From contig NZ_SAVA01000001.1 of assembly GCF_004022465.1 (NCBI RefSeq), positions 186,001 through 250,000 of the forward strand: 64,000 nt of DNA. Direction: 5' to 3'. The first letter of the stretch is position 1. Each line of letters begins with the position of its first letter. The notes beneath the pieces are model-generated. The model was given only the letters and a program-made list of their open reading frames with translations, did no database searches and was not told the origin of the DNA. The stretch comes from Rhodobacter huangdaonensis (lineage in GTDB: Bacteria > Pseudomonadota > Alphaproteobacteria > Rhodobacterales > Rhodobacteraceae). A program made the position numbers and the translations under genes. Positions 1-8,829 of the stretch are shown one piece after another.

Positions 1-1304
1 CGGCAATCGGACTGTCCACCTGGCTCAGCCGGCTTCTCACCGGTGCCGCGCGCCCGCAATTCACCGCGCAGTGGCGCGAGACGGGGAATCTGAACGCCAC
101 GGTGGAGGAAAGCTTCACCGGCCAGGCCCTGGTGCGGGTCTTCGGCGCGCGGTCGCGGATCGAAGCGCGGTTCGCGGACCAGAACTGGGCGCTGACCAGA
201 AGCAGCATGGCCGCCCAGATCTTTGCCAGCCTGATCCAGCCGTCGACGATGTTCGTCACCAACCTTGCCTATGTCGCGGTGGTGGTCGCCGGGGCGTTGC
301 GGGTGCTCGCCGGGACGCTGAGCCTCGGCGAGCTGCAGGCTTTCATCCAGTATATCCGGCAGATCGGCCAGCCGGTCTCCCAGCTCGGCAGCATGGCCGC
401 ACAGGTGCAATCCGCGCTGGCCTCGGCCGAGCGGGTGTTCGCGCTGCTGGATGCGCCGGAAATCGAGCCCGACGATGCCGCGGCCGAGCATCTGCCGCAG
501 CCGGTCAGCGGGCATGTGCGCTTCGAGCGCGTGGGCTTCCGCTACCGGCCCGACCAGCCCCTGTTCGAAGATGTCAGCCTCGAGGCGCGGCCCGGCCAGA
601 CGCTGGCCATCGTCGGCCCGACGGGGGCGGGCAAGACCACGCTCGTCAACCTGCTGATGCGCTTTTACGAGATCGACCGCGGCGCGATCCGTCTCGACGG
701 GATCGACATTCGCCGCCTCTCCCGCACCGAACTGCGCGGGGCGATCGCCATGGTGCTTCAAGATACCTGGCTGTTCACCGGCACGATCCACGACAACATC
801 GCCTATGGCCGTCCCGAAAGCAGCCGCGAGGCGGTGATCGCGGCCGCGCGGCGCTGCCATGTCGACGATTTCGTGCGCACCTTGCCGGCGGGCTATGACA
901 GCGTGCTGGAAAATGCCGGCGCAACGCTGTCGCAGGGGCAGCGCCAGCTGATGACCATTGCCCGCGCCTTCCTTCTGGACACGCCGATCCTGATCCTCGA
1001 CGAAGCCACGAGCTCGGTCGATACCCGCACCGAGATGCTGATCCAGCAGGCGATGACGGAACTGCGCCGGGGCCGGACGAGCTTTGTCATCGCGCACCGG
1101 CTGTCGACCATCCGCGACGCCGACCTGATCGTCTACCTCGAGGCAGGCACCGTGCGCGAGACCGGCACGCATGAGGCGTTGATGGCGCTGAAGGGCGGCT
1201 ACTGGGCGCTCCAGCAAGGCGGGATGGTGGCGCCGCGGCCGTCTTCGCAGGAGCCGGAGAGCCAGACCGCGCCGGCCGCCCCCCGGCCGTCTCCGCCGCG
1301 ATAG
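1..1304 (+). CDS. ABC transporter, fused membrane/ATPase protein (5' end missing)
   Basis: Only the C-terminal 433 or so residues are present; the gene runs in from before the window, reading from base 3. The first part is the end of an exporter-type membrane domain (helices around bases 190-440). A complete ATPase domain follows, with Walker A GPTGAGKTT (about base 615), a slightly divergent signature LSQGQRQ (about base 930), Walker B ILILDEATS (about base 990) and the H-loop IAHRLST. The last 25 or so residues are Pro/Ser-rich and unlike the family core. This is the MsbA/lipid or multidrug exporter type (ABCB-like), usually a homo- or heterodimer. The partner, if any, lies outside the window and the substrate cannot be told. 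Confidence 0.9.
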   Translation, partial: AIGLSTWLSRLLTGAARPQFTAQWRETGNLNATVEESFTGQALVRVFGARSRIEARFADQNWALTRSSMAAQIFASLIQPSTMFVTNLAYVAVVVAGALRVLAGTLSLGELQAFIQYIRQIGQPVSQLGSMAAQVQSALASAERVFALLDAPEIEPDDAAAEHLPQPVSGHVRFERVGFRYRPDQPLFEDVSLEARPGQTLAIVGPTGAGKTTLVNLLMRFYEIDRGAIRLDGIDIRRLSRTELRGAIAMVLQDTWLFTGTIHDNIAYGRPESSREAVIAAARRCHVDDFVRTLPAGYDSVLENAGATLSQGQRQLMTIARAFLLDTPILILDEATSSVDTRTEMLIQQAMTELRRGRTSFVIAHRLSTIRDADLIVYLEAGTVRETGTHEALMALKGGYWALQQGGMVAPRPSSQEPESQTAPAAPRPSPPR

Positions 1305-1435
1305 ACGCCCCGGCAGAGCCGCTGCCCCGATCGTTTCGCATATTCGCATAATGGCAGCGATCAGGCCTTCCGAGGGAAGCAGGATGCATGGCGTCGCCGA
1401 GGGGGCTAAGCTGCCGGAAAAGATGAGGAACACGC

Positions 1436-1867
1436 ATGGACAGGACCATCATTGACGTGCCGGTGATTTCTGCCGGTCTGAGACGTCTCGGAGCCCCGGT
1501 TTCGGCGCTCGTCCGGTCCGGCGGCATGCTCTACACCTGCGGCATGCCGCCGATCGACCTGAACAGCGGCGAGATCGTGCGCGGCGACATCACCACGCAG
1601 ACGCGGGCCGCCCTGGAGGCCCTCGCCTTCACGCTCGACTTCGGCGGCTCGTCGCTGTCGCAAACGGTGAAGGCCACGGTCTATCTCGCAGACAACGCCT
1701 TCGCCGCGGCGATGAACGCGGTCTACAGGGATTACTTCCCCGATGGCTTCCCCGCACGCACCTGCGTCGCGATCAATACATGGCCGGACTTCGCCATCGA
1801 AATCGAATGCATCGCCCCGGTGCTCCGGCCTGTGGATCGCGCGCCGGACGGAACCGTCCAGATCTGA
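1436..1867 (+). CDS. RidA family protein (enamine/imine deaminase-like)
   Basis: 143 residues, the usual RidA length plus a short N-terminal extension. RidA proteins hydrolyse reactive enamines/imines made by PLP enzymes and oxidases, releasing ammonia. The C-terminal pattern PARTCVAI...AIEIECIA keeps the family's active-site Arg and Glu. A GAGG Shine-Dalgarno lies about 7 bases before the ATG. The gene stands alone between an exporter and a convergent amino-acid ABC operon. A second RidA is encoded at 11073-11423. The physiological substrate is unknown. Confidence 0.85.
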   Translation: MDRTIIDVPVISAGLRRLGAPVSALVRSGGMLYTCGMPPIDLNSGEIVRGDITTQTRAALEALAFTLDFGGSSLSQTVKATVYLADNAFAAAMNAVYRDYFPDGFPARTCVAINTWPDFAIEIECIAPVLRPVDRAPDGTVQI

Positions 1868-1906
1868 CACGACCCGACCTTGCCCCGTGGCGTTCCCCCT
1901 GCATGG

Positions 1907-1985
1907 CTTTCTTCTTGGCCCAAAGACCTCGGGGGTGAATGCGCCGAAGGCGCAGAGGGGGCAGCGCCTCCTTCCGCCTGCCCCG
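1907..1985. repeat. Intergenic GC-hairpin repeat, copy 1
   Basis: Lies between the convergent RidA and amino-acid ABC ATPase genes. It contains TTTCTTCTTGGCCCAAA, then GACCTCGGGGG, then a perfect small hairpin TGCGCC-gaa-GGCGCA (1940-1954), then GAGGGGGCAGCGCCTCC, which can also fold. I recognise this arrangement from memory as a recurrent intergenic element of Rhodobacteraceae genomes. Here it probably also ends transcription from both sides. A related element is at 48613-48664. Confidence 0.5.
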
Positions 1986-1988
1986 GGC

Positions 1989-2750
<762 letters not shown>

Positions 2751-2768
2751 CGGCTTTCCTTTCGGAGA

Positions 2769-3410
2769 TCAGGCGCCCGCCTGTCGGGTTTCGAGCCATT
2801 TCGCGCAGCGGGTCAGCGGGAAGCACATCGCGAAATAGAGGAGCACAACGAGGCCATAGCCCCGGAACGGCTGGAACGTTGCGTTGTTGAGGGCGTCGGC
2901 GGTGCGCACCAGCTCCTCGAAACCGAGGATCGAGGCCAGCGCCGTCGCCTTGATGAGCTGGACGAGAAAACCGACCGTGGGCCCGAGCGTGATGCGGAAA
3001 GCCTGCGGCAGGATCACCAGGCGCAGCTCCTGCCACCGGGTCAGGCCAAGGCTTGCGCCGGCATCCCACCGGCCTTCGGGCAGCGCCTCGACGCCGCCGC
3101 GCCAGATCTCGGCGAAATAGGCCGAGGCGTAGATCGTCAGCCCGAGCGCCGCCGCCATCCAGGGCTCGATGCGCAGGCCGAATTGCGGCAGGCCGAAGAA
3201 GATCAGGAACAGCAGCAGCGGCGTGCCCTGGAAGATCTCGATATAGAGATAGGCCACGCGGCGCAGCCCCCGCCGCGACGCGATCCGCGCGAACAGGATC
3301 ACCAGCCCGACGATCATCCCGCCGATGAAGGCCGCAGCCGAGAGCAGCAGCGTCCAGCGCGCCGCGAACAGCAGGTTGCGCAGCAGGTCCCACAGGGTGA
3401 ATTCGATCAT
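2769..3410 (-). CDS. Polar amino-acid ABC transporter permease (second)
   Basis: 213 residues of the HisM/GlnP family with about five membrane helices. The EAA-type cytoplasmic loop runs around VILPQAFRITLGP. Its ATG overlaps the TGA of the upstream permease gene (ATGA), indicating translational coupling. It forms the channel with the 3407-4075 permease. Confidence 0.92.
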   Translation of the reverse strand: MIEFTLWDLLRNLLFAARWTLLLSAAAFIGGMIVGLVILFARIASRRGLRRVAYLYIEIFQGTPLLLFLIFFGLPQFGLRIEPWMAAALGLTIYASAYFAEIWRGGVEALPEGRWDAGASLGLTRWQELRLVILPQAFRITLGPTVGFLVQLIKATALASILGFEELVRTADALNNATFQPFRGYGLVVLLYFAMCFPLTRCAKWLETRQAGA

Positions 3411-4075
3411 GACAGCCCCGGCCCCAGATAGCGCCTTGCACAGAAATTCAGCACGCGCCGCAGCAGGACCGACAACCCGAGATAGAGCGCCGCGGCGACG
3501 AGGAAGGTCTCGAACGGGCGGAAGGTCTCGCTCTGGATCAGGTTCGCGCGCATCGTCAGCTCGCGCACCGAGATCTGCGAGACGACCGCGGAATCGAGCA
3601 TGATGATCACCACCTGGCTTGCCAGCGCCGGGAAGATCACCGCCAGCGCCTGCGGCAGCACCACCTTGACGAAGACGATGCGCGGCCGCAGGCCGAGCGC
3701 CTGTGCCGCCTCGCGCTGCCCGGCCCCCACCGCCGCAAGGCCTGCGGCGACGATCTCGGTCGCATAGGCGCCGACGTTCAGCGTCATTGCGATCACCGCC
3801 GCCAGGATCGGGTCGAGGTTCATCCCGACGCTCGGCAGGCCGAAGTAGATGAAGAACAGCTGGACGATGAACGGGGTGTTGCGGATCGACTCGACATAGA
3901 GCCCGACCGCCGCACGCAGCCAGCCGATCCGGCCCCGGCGCGCGGCGGCGCCGAGAACGCTGATGAGAAGCCCCAGGAGGGTGGAGCAGACGGTGAGCCA
4001 GAGGGTCATCCCCGCGCCCTCGAGCAGGGCGCGGAAACCGGTCTCCAGCCAGCCGAAATCCAGACCGTTGGCCAT
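3407..4075 (-). CDS. Polar amino-acid ABC transporter permease (first)
   Basis: 222 residues of the HisQ/GlnP family. It has a periplasmic start, about five helices, and the EAA loop VKVVLPQALAVIFPALASQ that docks the ATPase. It sits 27 bases after the binding-protein gene in the same operon. The two permeases share the family fold but differ in sequence, so the channel is a heterodimer. Confidence 0.92.
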   Translation of the reverse strand: MANGLDFGWLETGFRALLEGAGMTLWLTVCSTLLGLLISVLGAAARRGRIGWLRAAVGLYVESIRNTPFIVQLFFIYFGLPSVGMNLDPILAAVIAMTLNVGAYATEIVAAGLAAVGAGQREAAQALGLRPRIVFVKVVLPQALAVIFPALASQVVIIMLDSAVVSQISVRELTMRANLIQSETFRPFETFLVAAALYLGLSVLLRRVLNFCARRYLGPGLS

Positions 4076-4102
4076 GCGTCTTTCGCCGCCGGATCCGGCC
4101 GA

Positions 4103-4907
4103 TTACTCGGCGGGCTTCAGGTTTTCGACCTTCAGCGGCGTCTTCAGCCAGGTCTCGGAGGCGGCGTTCAGCGAGCCGTCGTCGATCATCGCCTGCACCG
4201 CGGCATTGACCGCCTCGATCATCGCCGTCTCGTCCTTGCGCACCGCGATATGCGAGGGCGAGGACATCAGCTGGAACTTCTCCTCGGGCTGCAGCGCGGC
4301 CTGCTTTGCAAGCACCTGCGCACCGACGTTGTTGCCCACCGCCATCAGATCGGTCTGGCCGGTGATGAAGGCCTGAATCACCGCGCTGTAATTCGGGAAC
4401 CGGCGGATCGTCGCGCTTTCGGGCGCCGCCTCGGTCAGCGAGCTGTCCTCGAGCGTGCCCTGGTTGACCGCGATCGACTTGCCGGCAAGATCGGCCGGCC
4501 CCTCGATCTTCGTCGCCTGCGGGCCGATGACGGCGATGTAATAGGGGGCATAGGCCTCGGCAAAGCCGATGACCTTCGCACGCTCGTCGGAACAGCCGAC
4601 GCTCATCAGCATGTCGATGCGTTTGTCGTTCAGGAAGGCAATGCGGTTCTGGCCGTTCACCGGCACCAGATGCACCTTGACCCCCAGGGCCTTGGCGATG
4701 CCGGTCGCGACATCGACATCATAGCCGATCGTGCTCATGTCGGTCGATACCGAGGAGAACGGCGGGAAGTCGGGGAAGATGCCGACGTTGATGACGCCCG
4801 CGGCCTTGATATCGGCCAGTTCGTCGGCACTGGCGGCACCGCAGAAGGCTGCGAGCGTGGCGGTCGCGGCAAGAGCGAGGGCGCGGAAACGGGGAGGTGA
4901 AGATCAT
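4103..4907 (-). pseudogene. Amino-acid ABC transporter substrate-binding protein with a frameshift in the signal peptide
   Basis: Family-3 periplasmic binding protein. The mature part (VINVGIFPDFPPFSSV, GYDVDVATGIAKALGV, DMLMSVG) is intact down to the TAA at 4103. In that frame there is no ATG, GTG or TTG between the mature part and a TGA at 4904-4906. The only well-placed ATG (4907, AGGGG six bases upstream) is in another frame. Removing one C from the CCCC run near 4892-4895 gives one frame of about 267 residues, beginning MIFTSRFRALALAATATL with a normal signal peptide. So there is one extra base in codons 5-6. This is either a real recent mutation, which would inactivate the transporter, or a sequencing error. 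The operon is otherwise intact. Confidence 0.8.
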
Positions 4908-4935
4908 CGATATCCCCTGTCGTGAGGTTTGTTTT

Positions 4936-4950
4936 GATTGAACGTCAATC
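4936..4950. promoter_or_regulatory. Inverted repeat upstream of amino-acid ABC operon
   Basis: GATTGA-acg-TCAATC, a 6-bp inverted repeat with a 3-base spacer, 29-43 bases upstream of the binding-protein ATG on the minus strand. Position and symmetry suit an operator. No regulator gene adjoins, so the cognate protein is unknown. Confidence 0.35.
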
Positions 4951-5054
4951 TGCAGCTTTCGCGCCCGGACGTCCTGCCCGACGGTGGTCGCGGATTTATG
5001 GCTGTCATAGCGTCGGGCGCAGGCGCAGGCCAGTCACCACCGCGTTCTCTCTCC

Positions 5055-6023
5055 TCAGGCGGGGGCGCCGGCGCAAAGGCAGCGGGCCAGGTGCTGGCCG
5101 TGCCTGTGCATCGGCACCGGAGCCTGGCGGCAGACATCGTTGGCCATCGGACAGCGCGGTGCGAAGGCACAGCCCGGCCCGCGATGCAGCGGATCGGCGC
5201 TCGCCGTTCCGAGCCCGCTTTCGGGCAGCGCCGCCCCCGGCTCGGGCCGCAGCGTCGCGCCGAGCAGGGCGCGGGTGTAGGGATGGCGCGGTGCGGCAAA
5301 GAGCGGCGCAACCTGCGCCTCCTCGACCTTCTCGCCCAGATACATCACCGCCACCCGATCGGCGAGATGCTCGACCACGGCGAGATTGTGACTGACGAAC
5401 ACCATCGTCAGCCCGAGTTCCGCCCGCAGCTCCAGAAGCAGGTTGATGACCTGCGCCTGCACGGACACATCGAGCGCCGAGGTCGGCTCGTCGCAGATCA
5501 GCACCTTCGGCCGCGCGATCAGCGCACGGGCGATGGCGACGCGCTGACGCTGGCCACCCGAAAGCTCGGCCGGATAGGCATCGGCAAGCCGCACCGGAAA
5601 CCCCACGCGGTCGAGCATCTCGCGCATCCGCGGCCCGGGGTCGGTGCCGCGCCCGTGCAGGCGCAGCGGCTGCGCCACGAGCTCGCCCACCCGCCGCGTC
5701 GGGTTGAGCGAGGAATAGGGGTCCTGGAACACCGGCTGGATGCGGCGCACCCGCTCGGCCAGCGGCCAGGTGCCGATCTCGCGCCCATCGAGGAAGACCC
5801 GCCCCTCGTCCGGAGCGAGCAGGCCCAGCATGACGTTGACCGCCGTGCTTTTGCCACAACCCGACTCGCCCACCAGCCCCAGCGTCTCGCCGGGCATCAC
5901 CTTCAGCGACAGATCGCTCAGCGCGGTCAGCGTCGCGGGGCGCCGGAACATCCCCTGCGAGACGCGAAAGCGCTTGCCCACATGCTCGAGTTCCAGCGCA
6001 GGAACGTGGGTTGCCCAAGTCAT
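5055..6023 (-). CDS. Peptide-type ABC transporter ATP-binding protein (DppF/OppF-like)
   Basis: 322 residues from the ATG at 6023, which overlaps the previous gene's TGA (ATGA). It has Walker A GESGCGKST, signature LSGGQRQR and Walker B ICDEPTSALD. The C-terminal Cys-rich oligopeptide-transporter tail (CAFAPRCPMANDVC) is typical of Dpp/Opp ATPases. Last gene of the seven-gene operon starting at 11423. It pairs with the ATPase at 6020-6997. Confidence 0.93.
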   Translation of the reverse strand: MTWATHVPALELEHVGKRFRVSQGMFRRPATLTALSDLSLKVMPGETLGLVGESGCGKSTAVNVMLGLLAPDEGRVFLDGREIGTWPLAERVRRIQPVFQDPYSSLNPTRRVGELVAQPLRLHGRGTDPGPRMREMLDRVGFPVRLADAYPAELSGGQRQRVAIARALIARPKVLICDEPTSALDVSVQAQVINLLLELRAELGLTMVFVSHNLAVVEHLADRVAVMYLGEKVEEAQVAPLFAAPRHPYTRALLGATLRPEPGAALPESGLGTASADPLHRGPGCAFAPRCPMANDVCRQAPVPMHRHGQHLARCLCAGAPA

Positions 6024-6997
6024 TGCATGATCTCCATCGCAGGAAAGTGGCATTCCACCCGGCCGTCCGGCAGGGCAACGTCGGACGGCGGGCGGGCGGC
6101 GCAAAGCGTCTCCGCCCGGGCGCAGCGCTCGCAAAAGGCACAGCCGGCGATCGGTTCGATCAGCCCCGGCACCCGCCCCGGGATCGCCGGAAGCGGCGTG
6201 CCGCGCGGGGTGCGCCCCGGCACCGGGATCGCCGCCATCAGCCCGGCGGTGTAGGGATGGGCCGGACGGCGGAAGATCCGGCTGGCCGGGCCTTCCTCGA
6301 CAATCCGCCCGGCATACATCACCGCCACCCGATCGGCGATTGCCGCGACCACCCCGAGGTCATGCGTGATCAGCAGCAGACCCAGCCCAAGATCGCGCTG
6401 CAACCCGGCCAGAAGGCTCAGAATCTGGGCCTGGATGGTGACGTCGAGCGCGGTTGTCGGCTCATCGGCGATCAGGAATTTCGGCTGGCTCATCAGCGCC
6501 ATGGCAATCATCAGCCGCTGCCGCTGCCCGCCCGAGAACTGGTGCGGATACTGCCCGAGCCGCTGCCCCGCGCGGGCGATGCCGACGCGCTCGAGAAGCT
6601 CGATCGCCCGCGCTTCGGCCGCCCGTCGCGTCAGCCCCTCGGTGTGGATCACCCCCTCGGTCAGCTGCCGCCCGACCGTCAGCGTCGGATTGAGCGAGGT
6701 CATCGGGTCCTGGAAGATCATCGACAGCCCCCTGCCCCGCAACGTCTTCCACGCCGCGCGCCCGCGTCCCGCCATCTCCTGCCCGAGCAGGGTGAAGCGC
6801 CCGGACCGGGTCCGTGCGGTCTTCGGGCCAAGCCCCATCAGCGTCATTGCGGTAAGCGACTTGCCGCAACCGGATTCGCCCACGAGGCACAGCGTCTCGC
6901 CCGCCGCGAGCCGCAGGTCGACGCCGCGCACGGCGCTCAGCAGCCCGCGTTCGGTCGGGATCGCGACATGCAGGTCTTGCAGATCGAGCAGGGTCAT
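6020..6997 (-). CDS. Peptide-type ABC transporter ATP-binding protein (DppD/OppD-like)
   Basis: 325 residues starting MTLLDLQDLHVAIPTERG, with the ATG overlapping the upstream permease stop. It has Walker A GESGCGKSL, signature FSGGQRQR, Walker B IADEPTTALD, and the C-terminal Cys-rich tail CAFCERCARAETLC. It is the heterodimer partner of the ATPase at 5055-6023. Confidence 0.93.
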   Translation of the reverse strand: MTLLDLQDLHVAIPTERGLLSAVRGVDLRLAAGETLCLVGESGCGKSLTAMTLMGLGPKTARTRSGRFTLLGQEMAGRGRAAWKTLRGRGLSMIFQDPMTSLNPTLTVGRQLTEGVIHTEGLTRRAAEARAIELLERVGIARAGQRLGQYPHQFSGGQRQRLMIAMALMSQPKFLIADEPTTALDVTIQAQILSLLAGLQRDLGLGLLLITHDLGVVAAIADRVAVMYAGRIVEEGPASRIFRRPAHPYTAGLMAAIPVPGRTPRGTPLPAIPGRVPGLIEPIAGCAFCERCARAETLCAARPPSDVALPDGRVECHFPAMEIMQ

Positions 6998-7857
6998 TTC
7001 AGCCGTCCTCCGGTGATGTCGCGCAGCCCGTCGCCCAGCAGGTTGACGGCCAGCACCAGCAGGCACAGCGCCGCCCCCGGCAGCGCGGTCAGCCACGGGT
7101 CGAACAGGATGTTGTCGCGCCCCTCCGAGATCATCAGCCCCCAGGACGGCGTCGGCGCGCGCACCCCGAGTCCGAGGAAGGACAGCGCCGCCTCGAGCAA
7201 GATCACGTTCGCCACCTCGAGCGTCATCACCACGATCAGCGCGGCGCGCATGTTCGGCAGCAATTCGAGGAACAGGATCCGCGCCTGGCCTGCCCCGATC
7301 GCGCGCAGCCCCTTGATGAAGTCGCGCGAGCGCAGCGACTGCGCCGCCGCGCGCGAGACGACGGCGAAACGGTCCCACAGCAGGAGCCCGAGCACCGTGA
7401 TCAGCGTCGTAAGCGAGGCGCCGGCAAAGGCGACCGCGGCCAGCGCCACCAGCACGATCGGCAGCGACAGGCGAGTGGTGATGATAAAGCTGATCGCCAT
7501 GTCCGTGTGGCCGCCGAAATAGCCAGCCACCAGACCGAGCGAGATCCCGATCAGCCCCGAGACGAGAACCACGCCGAAGCCGACGCCGAGCGAGATCCGC
7601 GCCCCGTAAATGAGCCGCGACAGGTAGTCGCGACCGAGATGATCGGTGCCGAGCAGATGCGCGGGGTCCGTGCCCTCGATCCAGAACGGCGGCAGCAGGC
7701 GCCGCGTCAGGTCCTGCGCATAGGGGTCATGCGGTGCGAGCAGCGGCGCGAGCACCGCGACCAGCACCATCAGCACGACAACGCCGCCGCCGCTCATCAG
7801 CGCCACATTGCGCAGCCCCCTGCGCCACAGGGCGGGTCGCATCACTTCCTCGGCCAT
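6994..7857 (-). CDS. Peptide-type ABC transporter permease (DppC-like)
   Basis: 287 residues. The N-terminal helix is followed by the family hallmark GTDHLGRDYLSRLIYGAR, then about five more helices with the EAA loop around LFLELLPNMRAALIV. The start at 7857 shares one base with the stop of the DppB-like gene (TGATG). It forms the membrane channel with the 7857-8777 product. Confidence 0.93.
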   Translation of the reverse strand: MAEEVMRPALWRRGLRNVALMSGGGVVVLMVLVAVLAPLLAPHDPYAQDLTRRLLPPFWIEGTDPAHLLGTDHLGRDYLSRLIYGARISLGVGFGVVLVSGLIGISLGLVAGYFGGHTDMAISFIITTRLSLPIVLVALAAVAFAGASLTTLITVLGLLLWDRFAVVSRAAAQSLRSRDFIKGLRAIGAGQARILFLELLPNMRAALIVVMTLEVANVILLEAALSFLGLGVRAPTPSWGLMISEGRDNILFDPWLTALPGAALCLLVLAVNLLGDGLRDITGGRLK

Positions 7858-8777
7858 CAGCGCGCTCCCCGGATGCGCGGATCGAGCCACGCATTGACAA
7901 GATCCCCCGCCGTGGTCAGCACCACATAGACCAGCGACAGGATCAGGATGACGGCCTGCACCACCGGCAGGTCGGCGCGCAGCAGCGACTCCCAGGCGAG
8001 GCGCCCGAGCCCGTTCAGCGCGAACACGCTCTCGATCACGATCGAGCCGGACAGCAGCACCCCGAGCTGCAATGCGGCCAGCGACACCAGCGGCAGGATG
8101 GCGTTGCGCAGCGCGTGCCCCACGATCACCTGCCACGTCGCCAGCCCCTTGGCCTCGGCGCTGCGGATGTAATCGGTGCCGAGCACCTCGATCATCCCGG
8201 AGCGGGTGATCCGCATCATTGCCGGCATCGCCGAATAGGCCAGCACCACCACCGGCAGAATGTAACCTTGCCAGGTGTCCGCCCCCGAGGTCGGAACGAG
8301 GCCATACCAGACGCCGAAGACGACGATCGCCATCAGTCCGAGCCAGAAGCTCGGCACCGCCTGGCCGGTCACGGCGAGCAGCAGCGCCAGCCGGTCGGTG
8401 AGGCCGCCGGGCTTGCGCGCCGCGACGATGCCAAGCGGCACCGCCACGACCAGCGCCAGCGTGAAGGACAGCACCCCGAGGATCGCCGTCACCGGCAGCC
8501 GCGCCCGGACGATCTCGGTCACCGGCATGTTGAAATAGATGCTCTGGCCGAAATCGCCGCGCAGCACATGCCCGACCCAGCCGAGATATTGCACCACATA
8601 GGGGCGGTCGAAGCCATAGGCGTGGCGGATCGCCTCGGCGTCCCTGGCCGAGCCGCCTGCACCCGCGATGGCGACGGCGGGGTCACCGACAACGAACATC
8701 AGCCCGAAGCTGAGCGCCGAGACGGCCACGCAGACGCACAGCGCCACCGCGAGGCGGCGCAACAGATAGACAAGCAT
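7857..8777 (-). CDS. Peptide-type ABC transporter permease (DppB-like)
   Basis: 306 residues with an N-terminal helix (MLVYLLRRLAVALCVCVAVS) and about six helices overall. The EAA-type loop runs around IVGHALRNAILPLVS. It lies 52 bases downstream of the binding-protein gene, separated by a strong GC hairpin at 8795-8813. Confidence 0.93.
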   Translation of the reverse strand: MLVYLLRRLAVALCVCVAVSALSFGLMFVVGDPAVAIAGAGGSARDAEAIRHAYGFDRPYVVQYLGWVGHVLRGDFGQSIYFNMPVTEIVRARLPVTAILGVLSFTLALVVAVPLGIVAARKPGGLTDRLALLLAVTGQAVPSFWLGLMAIVVFGVWYGLVPTSGADTWQGYILPVVVLAYSAMPAMMRITRSGMIEVLGTDYIRSAEAKGLATWQVIVGHALRNAILPLVSLAALQLGVLLSGSIVIESVFALNGLGRLAWESLLRADLPVVQAVILILSLVYVVLTTAGDLVNAWLDPRIRGAR

Positions 8778-8794
8778 GAAAACCTCCTGGCGAC

Positions 8795-8813
8795 CGGGGG
8801 GAAGCTCCCCCCG
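8795..8813 (-). terminator. Intercistronic GC hairpin between binding protein and permease
   Basis: CGGGGGG-aagct-CCCCCCG, a 7-bp all-GC stem with a 5-base loop and no U-tract. It sits just after the binding-protein stop and before the permease start. Such hairpins typically protect the abundant binding-protein mRNA or attenuate read-through, giving more binding protein than membrane components. Confidence 0.6.
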
Positions 8814-8829
8814 TGCTGGGTCGGAAGGG

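Noticed and set aside
5055..6134. A longer start (6134) for the DppF-like ATPase
   Set aside because: The extra 37 residues are Arg/Pro-rich read-through within the neighbouring gene; the ATG at 6023 overlaps the upstream stop as in the rest of the operon.
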